Under the pieces are notes generated by a model. It worked only from the letters and a program-made list of their open reading frames with translations. It did not search any database and was not told the origin of the DNA. 64,000 nt of DNA from assembly GCA_029721435.1 (NCBI GenBank), contig CM056582.1:42986611-43050610 (forward strand). Reading direction: 5' to 3'. The DNA comes from Gymnothorax reevesii (taxonomy: Eukaryota > Chordata > Actinopteri > Anguilliformes > Muraenidae). Every line of letters begins with the position of its first letter. Position 1 is the stretch's first letter. A program made the translations under genes and the position numbers. Of the stretch, positions 58,201 to 64,000 are shown piece after piece.

Positions 58201-59228
58201 TTAAATTCTTCACAAGACAGATGGTGATCCATTGTTTTATTTTCCCCACTGCCTAATTTTTACAGACTGCAAGGCATCCCAGAGAAATATGTAGCGTATG
58301 TCTCTCCCTGAGCTCCTATGTATATAGTGTATGCAGGAATTTATTGCTGAGTTGCCATACTTTGAAATATGGCATTTTATCTCGTACATGACCTGTCTGT
58401 ATCTTTTCTATTAAGCTTCTCACACTCATTCATTTGCAGTCAGGTTAATTACCATCGAGGCTTATGATTTCACCTCCAGATCGATATGGTCTTTCTATTA
58501 TTCCCTGAACTCCGATACACACAGCGGAGATGCATGGAGCCCTGTGCGTTCAAACAGGAAAGATAAATAGAAAGAACTCCATCACCATTCAGTTTTATTC
58601 AATATCATTTCAATGTACTGAAACAACCTGAGTTTTGTATTCATTGGGTTAAAATGGAGCAGTGTGATCTACAAAAGTATCAAGCAGGAATGCAATTCTC
58701 GGGGTGAAATTCTTCTGAAAAAAAAAAAATCGTAGTCTGAAGAAATACTTCTGTAATTTTTTATTATTATATTATCAATTTTATTATTTTATCAGATTCA
58801 GCTGAGATTGAACTCACACACGAAGGGCCCAATTATTCTGCATGAGTTAAGCGAGATGAACAAGTCTGCTCCTATTTTCCTGTAGCTGCAAGAATTTCCA
58901 GCAGGAATTATGTGCAATTGGGCAGAGAGATGCATCATGCAGAGGGTGCAGTTCTATTCCAGGAGGTGTTTTCCATGTAAATTACAGTAGATGACACCAG
59001 TGGGAGTGTCATTTAAATTTGGTCGCGCAAGGCAATATTTTTTATCTTCACGAAACATAGGGCTGGCCGCCTATGACTTGCGAGAAGCATGTTTAAGCTG
59101 AAGCGCAATATAACCGACACAGAATAATGTGCCAAGTCATATTAAGTTTTAATAATAATGATGATTCAAAGCTTTATTGCGTTTCATTGTATGATGAATA
59201 TCAAATTAAAGACCTGGGTGATAGAAGT
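58201..59228 (+). other. nrxn1: nrxn1 intron, nothing recognised
   Basis: No element or gene was supported. An A run lies near 58721. Confidence 0.5.
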
Positions 59229-59494
59229 AAGTCACATTTTTGGACTATTCAAGTTAAAGCAAGATTTTCACAACATTAAATATAGGGCTTAACATGCAGT
59301 TATGTATGTTTCCAAAATATATTGATTTCATGCCTCTGTGATAAAATTCCTGCCTGAAAGAAAGTCACATTTTTGGACTATTCAAGTTAAAGCAAGATTT
59401 TCACAACATTAAATATAGGGCTTAACATGCAGTTATGTATGTTTCCAAAATATATTGATTTCATGCCTCTGTGATAAAATTCCTGCCTGAAAGA
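59229..59494 (+). repeat. Perfect tandem duplication of 133 bp
   Basis: 59229-59361 and 59362-59494 are identical by eye over 133 bp, starting aagtcacatttttggac and ending ttcctgcctgaaaga. The sequence is not low-complexity and no transposon ends are visible. Confidence 0.95.
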
Positions 59495-60860
59495 CTGGAT
59501 CTACTTGTGTATAAAAATGATACTTACACAAAAACCAAGCATGTTAATGTATTTACGGTAAAAAGGTGTTTTGTCAGAGATGTTCATTCCCTCGTTTAAC
59601 TGACAAAGAGTGCTGAAACCATCTTTCTTTGAAGGTCATGAACACCTGTGATCCAGACAATCCAAATGTCCTCGCCACTGCAGTTGAAATAAAAATTTTC
59701 CTCTCCTTATATGCAAATTTTTATTTCATTCCATTATTACAAAGCTATTAGTTCCAGAATAAAATAATTTTTGGTGGCAAGTTATTCAAGATGCGCTAGA
59801 AAGAGCAAGACAATGAGAAGCGAAATGCCAAGGATGCTCGAATGGCATTGAACAATGACCAAAGTTCACAGTGAGCTGTCATAGCTTTGGGGAAGTACTC
59901 GATGGCCAAAAACAATGCAATCAATGTTCTCACTGAGATCCAGGAGATCTTAAACATAGTGGGTCTGCGACATAGTTATGTATAGTCATATAATAGCTAA
60001 AGCACTGTGTACTACTGTACAGAGTAGCATGAAGTATTCAGTATGTACTGGCACAGTATGTAGCATGTAGTAAACAGGTATGTGATTTCTAAAAGGCCAT
60101 TGTTCTTGTCGGGACTCACCCTGGTCTGCCACTGTTTTCTTATTTATCTATTTGTTTTAGTTTTCTTTTCTGTTATCTGTGCCTGTCTATTTCAGTTCAT
60201 CAGGCATTGTTCTTGTTCACTTTTTTCACGTCTGTGCTAATCTCCTTCTCCTCTTTCTTTGCCCTCCCTGTCCTGTTTCCCTCATTGTCCGATTACCTTA
60301 TTTGTTGCCATGCTCCTCTCTGCCCTCTTTTGCTTCAAACTCCAACCGTCCCTCATATCCCTAATCATCTCTCCCTCTTCATTATCTGTTTTCCTTTATT
60401 TGTTGTGAGTTTGTCTCAGCTGATTTTGCCCCGTCGCTCACTAGCCTTTTTCCCGAGTGGATTTCCTGTGTTCTGACCATTTTTTTCATGGTTTTTCAGT
60501 TTTGAATTGCCTTTGGTGTCTTTCTCTTCAGAAATTATTCCATCAGTCATGTGTGTCATTTATTGCCGTGTCAGAATGCAAATCATTTTCGAATGTGGCT
60601 CTGGCTGGTAATGCACTTCCTTAGTGGTCATATGCCGCCCGCGTAATTGCTGTGAAATCACTGCATTTGGGGCAATAGCCAGGAGCTTAGCATTGAACTC
60701 CGCCAGCTAATAAAGAGTTGTTAATTCAGTTCGACAGAGTGCATACGAGTCCATGAGCTACCATTACGACTCGGCACCAGCTAGCAGAATCACAGAAACC
60801 TTTGGGATATCAAAGGCCCTTGACAAACTGGAAAATTCCCATTTTTATTCGTTTCGGGGG
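59495..60860 (+). other. nrxn1: nrxn1 intron; pyrimidine-rich patch
   Basis: Bases about 60130-60480 are rich in ctcctctttc-type words and may be an old LTR-type repeat like that at 28640-29460. Nothing else was recognised. Confidence 0.4.
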
Positions 60861-61260
60861 CATATAGTTTCTCACCTTTCCGTCTGTCCGTCCGTCTGTC
60901 CGCATTTCGCCATGGCTATAACTTTTGATCGGCTCATGATAGGACTTTGATACTTGGCATATGCATTGCTTGTGAGAAGGTATTTCAGATGGGGTCATGA
61001 CTTTTGACCTTCTGACCTTGACCTTGGAGCATGACGTTTGGTGACAAAATCTTTAACATGGGCCATAACTTTTCATTAGCTAGTAATAGGCATTTGATAC
61101 CTGGCATATGTATTCCTTAGGATAAGGCCTTTCTGATGAAGTAATGAATGTTGACCTTGTGACCTTGACCTTTAAACTTTCATTGACTCATGGTAGACTT
61201 TTAATGGTTAGCATGTGCATGTTATGTACGGGGGCATCAGTGTTTCACAAACACATCTCG
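60861..61260. repeat. Dispersed repeat with two diverged ~150-bp units carrying tgaccttga
   Basis: A tccgtctgtccgtccgtctg tract is followed by two related units with the same order of words: ccat(gg)ctataactttt, ttgatac(t/c)tggcatatg, ttgacctt.tgaccttgacc. The family resembles a repeat found in many aquatic animals. It is non-coding. Confidence 0.55.
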
Positions 61261-62303
61261 TTCCATGACTGTTGTGGAACTACAGTCATTGTGTGCTGCC
61301 GTCGGACTTCGTAATAACAATTGATTATAATCTCCCTGGTGGTGCAAGATCTCCAACAACCTTGCTGAGCGCACGAAGGCCTGTGCCAAGTAAATCTCAC
61401 GGTGCTCTTACAAGATTATTGTAATTCATGTTAACTGCCCTCCAAAATACGTTGTATTTGTTTATGTTCTCTCAGTGTTCCTCCTGACCTCTGAGAATGG
61501 CCTCTTAGTCTGAGAGCAGAAAGAGGAAACTGACGGAGAAACAGAATTATGGAGTAAAACATTTGCACATATAATTAAATTGTGCTGAAATTTATCAAAA
61601 GAACAGAAGCTTGTTCTTTTGTTACTGGCCTGGAGCTACCTGAGTATTATGTACATATGGTTTTATTCTGCGGTCTGTGTGTTATAGCTGCCTGATTTGA
61701 GAAGATTATGTGTTGACAATAAACTTGAAGAGACGGGAGGAAACTGCTGGATGGAAACAGCTTGTCTTCTTCCTCCCCAAGTGTCACTGCTTGTTTAGAA
61801 AAAAGTAATGGGAGTTATGGTTGGAAAATACATGTTCAGATAGTGAACTCCCCATTCCAGTCACCAGGATTTTCTGATTACCGCAGCTCATCTGCCAGGA
61901 AGTGCAGCTGAGTTTATGGGCTAAAGACACATGGAGGGGCAGCCTGTGCCACAGACTTACCTGCTCTGTACACCCAGGGTTTGAGGTCTCTGGAGGCGGC
62001 AGCAGTCTTATGGAAATGTGGGGGTGGCAGTCTGTACTCTTCCTCTTTTCTTTTCTTTATATGAATTATTGGTCTGTCTGCCTCCCTATTCCACCAGCCT
62101 TCCTGGTCAAGTGAGTGTACCTCCATAGCTGCCGTTTCCTCGGTTGTTGTGTTAAATAGTTAAATAGGGGTCTAAACGATGCCAGTCTTTTTGCTGTGCT
62201 GTCCCTTTAACTGTCCTGTCTTAAGCCCACGGCCTGTCTCATATTCACTTGTCATGCTGATGTCAGCTTACAGCAGACCTCCCAGGTCATAGCTGCAACT
62301 CAC
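61261..62303 (+). other. nrxn1: nrxn1 intron, nothing recognised
   Basis: No repeat ends or exon signals with matching reading frame were found. The mirrored 70-codon frames near 61902-62126 are not recognised. Confidence 0.5.
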
Positions 62304-62307
62304 TTGA

Positions 62308-62473
62308 CTCTTTGTGTGGCATAGGCAACTATAGATGTCCAATGGTGTAAGATATCAAATCCAAATGCTGGTTTTTGCTGTTGGTGCCAAATAAAGTTGC
62401 CACATGATAGGTTTTCAACAGCTCAGGATAATTACATTCTTATTCCTTGAAAATGTATTCGGTGCTCAAAGGG
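62308..62473. mobile_element. piggyBac-type MITE, copy 3 (TTGA flanks)
   Basis: The ends ctctttgtgtggc and gtgctcaaaggg are diverged inverted repeats. TTGA, a variant of TTAA, lies on both sides (62304-62307 and 62474-62477). The inner phrase gccacatgataggttttcaa followed by cagctcagga matches copy 2. Confidence 0.75.
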
Positions 62474-62498
62474 TTGACTGTTTGCCACAAAGTTAGGA

Positions 62499-62536
62499 CG
62501 TGTGTGTGTGTGTGCGTGTGTGTGTGTTTGTGTGCA

Positions 62537-62578
<42 letters not shown>
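62499..62578. repeat. (GT)n microsatellite
   Basis: About 80 bp of gt dinucleotides with a few interruptions. Confidence 0.95.
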
Positions 62579-62582
<4 letters not shown>

Positions 62583-62599
62583 ACCTGTGTCTAACAACA

Positions 62600-62830
62600 A
62601 AATGTCCCCATAAGACATGGAATTCCAGATTTCTTAATCCTCATGGGGATATTCCCCATGAGGGAATTGAGCTATTTTAGGGTTAGAGGTTAAGGTTAGG
62701 GTTGGGATAAGATTAGGGTTAGGGTTAGGGTTCAGGATGTACTGTTGAGGCTTAAGGTCTGGGAAAGGGGTTAGAGAATGAATGCAAGTTGATGGAATAT
62801 CCCTACAAGTCATGAAAACCCAACATGTGA
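62600..62830. repeat. Common fish repeat with gggtta-rich core
   Basis: The outer phrases gtccccataag... and ...ctacaagtcatgaaaac surround a short (gggtta)n-like core at 62677-62732. The core is too short and irregular to be a telomere relic. Confidence 0.55.
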
Positions 62831-63852
62831 GTGTGTGTGTGCGCGTACCTGTTTCTGTGCTCGCATATACAGTATTGTGCAAAAGTCTTAGGTATTCTGC
62901 ACTTTTTAAATTCAAATCTGAATGAATGAATGAATTGAATTTATTTATGTGTCAAACATCAATTAAGGGCTTACAAGACACAGATTTCATAATCAAAGCC
63001 TGCAAACATAATCAGCAGAGTACAAAAAAACAAACAATGTAGATTATACATTTCAAATAGAATTCATACAAAAAATTAATTCTTTCTTAATTTCCAGGCA
63101 CTTTTTATGAAGAAAGCAATAGTATTAGATGCTTGATTTTTGTTTCCATATTAGAGTTCCAGAAGATGAAAAGTAAATTAGGAATTCCAAATGCAACTTC
63201 AAAGAAATGTTTCAAAAACGAATTTTTGTATCCCTGTAAGAAATAGTCGATACAGATATTATAGTTCAGACAGAGCCTTGACGTCGACATCCTCATAGCT
63301 GTTTGTAATTACTTGGAGGGATAGACGCGAGTGAGACAGTCAGACTGCAGTGAAACGATGGCATCTTCTCCGCTGCGCTTGGAACAAGCAAAAAGCCGAT
63401 CGTCATATAAAACTACAGCACAACAGGAAAGTGTCACAATTTTTTTGGCAAAGGATAGTCACACCAGTATTGATTTGATTTAGTTTTTAATAGTCAACAG
63501 CTCTGTTTAATACATTAAATTTCTCAGTCATTAGACACTTTTCATTTCATTATTTTTGCAAGCAGATTTTTCCCTAAGAAATTTCTTGAAAAGTACGGTA
63601 TGTGTGTGCAGATGTACACCTATCTGCATTTATGTGTTTTTTTTGTGTTTGTATGGGTGAATGGGCCTCATTGCCCACTTTGTTTACAGTTGAGCAGTTC
63701 TCCCTGTTAGCCCCAGCTCTGAGTGTGGTTCAGCCTGCGATGAGAGCTGGGCATGACTGATGGCTCCACATATCCCCTCTCTTCTGATTAATAAGCCATG
63801 AAAGGATTTCCTCATGCAAAATGTTTATTTTCCTCTATTTTCAGAGGAAACT
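62831..63852 (+). other. nrxn1: nrxn1 intron, possible LINE-tail-like segment
   Basis: Bases about 62920-63300 have the style of a non-LTR 3' region (gaatttatttatgtgtcaaa), but no proof is available. No exon was recognised. Confidence 0.35.
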
Positions 63853-64000
63853 TGTGATGGTCCTGCTCTGCAGGCCCTCCCCCCTCCTGTCTGCACCTCC
63901 ACTTCAACGAGCCACAGCTGCTGCTCATTGAGGTGGAGGTGCAGGTTAGATTATTTAAGCACTGCACTGCCAGTTTGGCAGTGCAGCTACATTCTGTGTG
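63853..64000 (+). mobile_element. Possible LTR-type element running off the window end
   Basis: From tgtgatggtcctg the text becomes GC-richer. It has a hairpin tgcacctccac...gtggaggtgca, a TATA-like attatttaag near 63950, and a second hairpin with perfect 11-bp arms at 63962-63986. The order of features resembles the upstream part of fish gypsy LTRs. It is cut by the window end, so the call is tentative. Confidence 0.3.

Noticed and set aside
62677..62732. Interstitial telomere-like (gggtta)n
   Set aside because: It is short and irregular and sits inside a common fish repeat. It does not look like a chromosome-fusion relic.
55392..64000. Next neurexin LNS6 exon
   Set aside because: I looked for the expected continuation after LELHI (a KFNVGTDD-type text after an acceptor) and found none, so the intron extends beyond the window.

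Overview
This window is vertebrate nuclear DNA. It is most likely from a ray-finned fish, probably a teleost, although the species cannot be fixed from the sequence. The evidence is one large, intron-rich gene, a dense load of Tc1/mariner, hAT, piggyBac-type and PIF-type elements, tRNA-headed SINEs, an L2/Rex1-like LINE and a fish-type Ty3/gypsy chromovirus, plus many CA/GA microsatellites.

The only host gene seen is neurexin-1 (nrxn1; whether the a or b paralogue is unresolved) on the + strand. Three coding exons are visible and share one splice phase. The third EGF-like exon of alpha-neurexin is at 1320-1439. The beta-neurexin-specific first exon, with signal peptide, has coding bases 21332-21575 and lies inside the following intron. 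The shared exon that opens the sixth LNS domain is at 55210-55391. The EGF and beta exons both end one base into a codon, and the LNS6 exon begins with the other two bases. Alpha ([11 protein letters not shown]) and beta ([11 protein letters not shown]) transcripts therefore join the same exon in frame. The next LNS6 exon lies beyond the window.

Everything else is intron filled with transposable elements in nested layers. From 0 to 5 kb there are hAT-type and piggyBac-type non-autonomous elements. A decayed Tc1 element (5.3-6.9 kb) abuts a 29-bp minisatellite of about 42 copies (6.95-8.17 kb). Foldback elements lie at 9.5-11.6 kb. The beta promoter and 5' leader region (about 20.1-21.3 kb) is GA-rich. 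A dead LINE fragment lies at 22.4-23.0 kb, and a second Tc1 remnant, itself interrupted, at 32.5-33.8 kb. A complete Ty3/gypsy chromovirus sits antisense at 35118-40563, with 444-bp LTRs differing at two positions, a 5-bp target duplication and one open 1509-codon gag-pol frame. A solo LTR of a sister family (42007-42469) is nested in a TTAA-flanked element. A hAT element is nested in a SINE-like element (46.1-48.3 kb). Further SINEs, palindromes and a perfect 133-bp tandem duplication lie in 53-63 kb.

The most informative observation beyond gene annotation is in the chromovirus. Ten bases of its primer-binding site are a perfect reverse complement of LTR sequence placed 32 bp downstream of a TATA box, where the transcript should start. 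This is the self-priming arrangement known from the Tf1/sushi group. The solo LTR of the sister family keeps the same TATA spacing with one substitution in the putative primer. No bacterial, CRISPR or other defence-type system was found.
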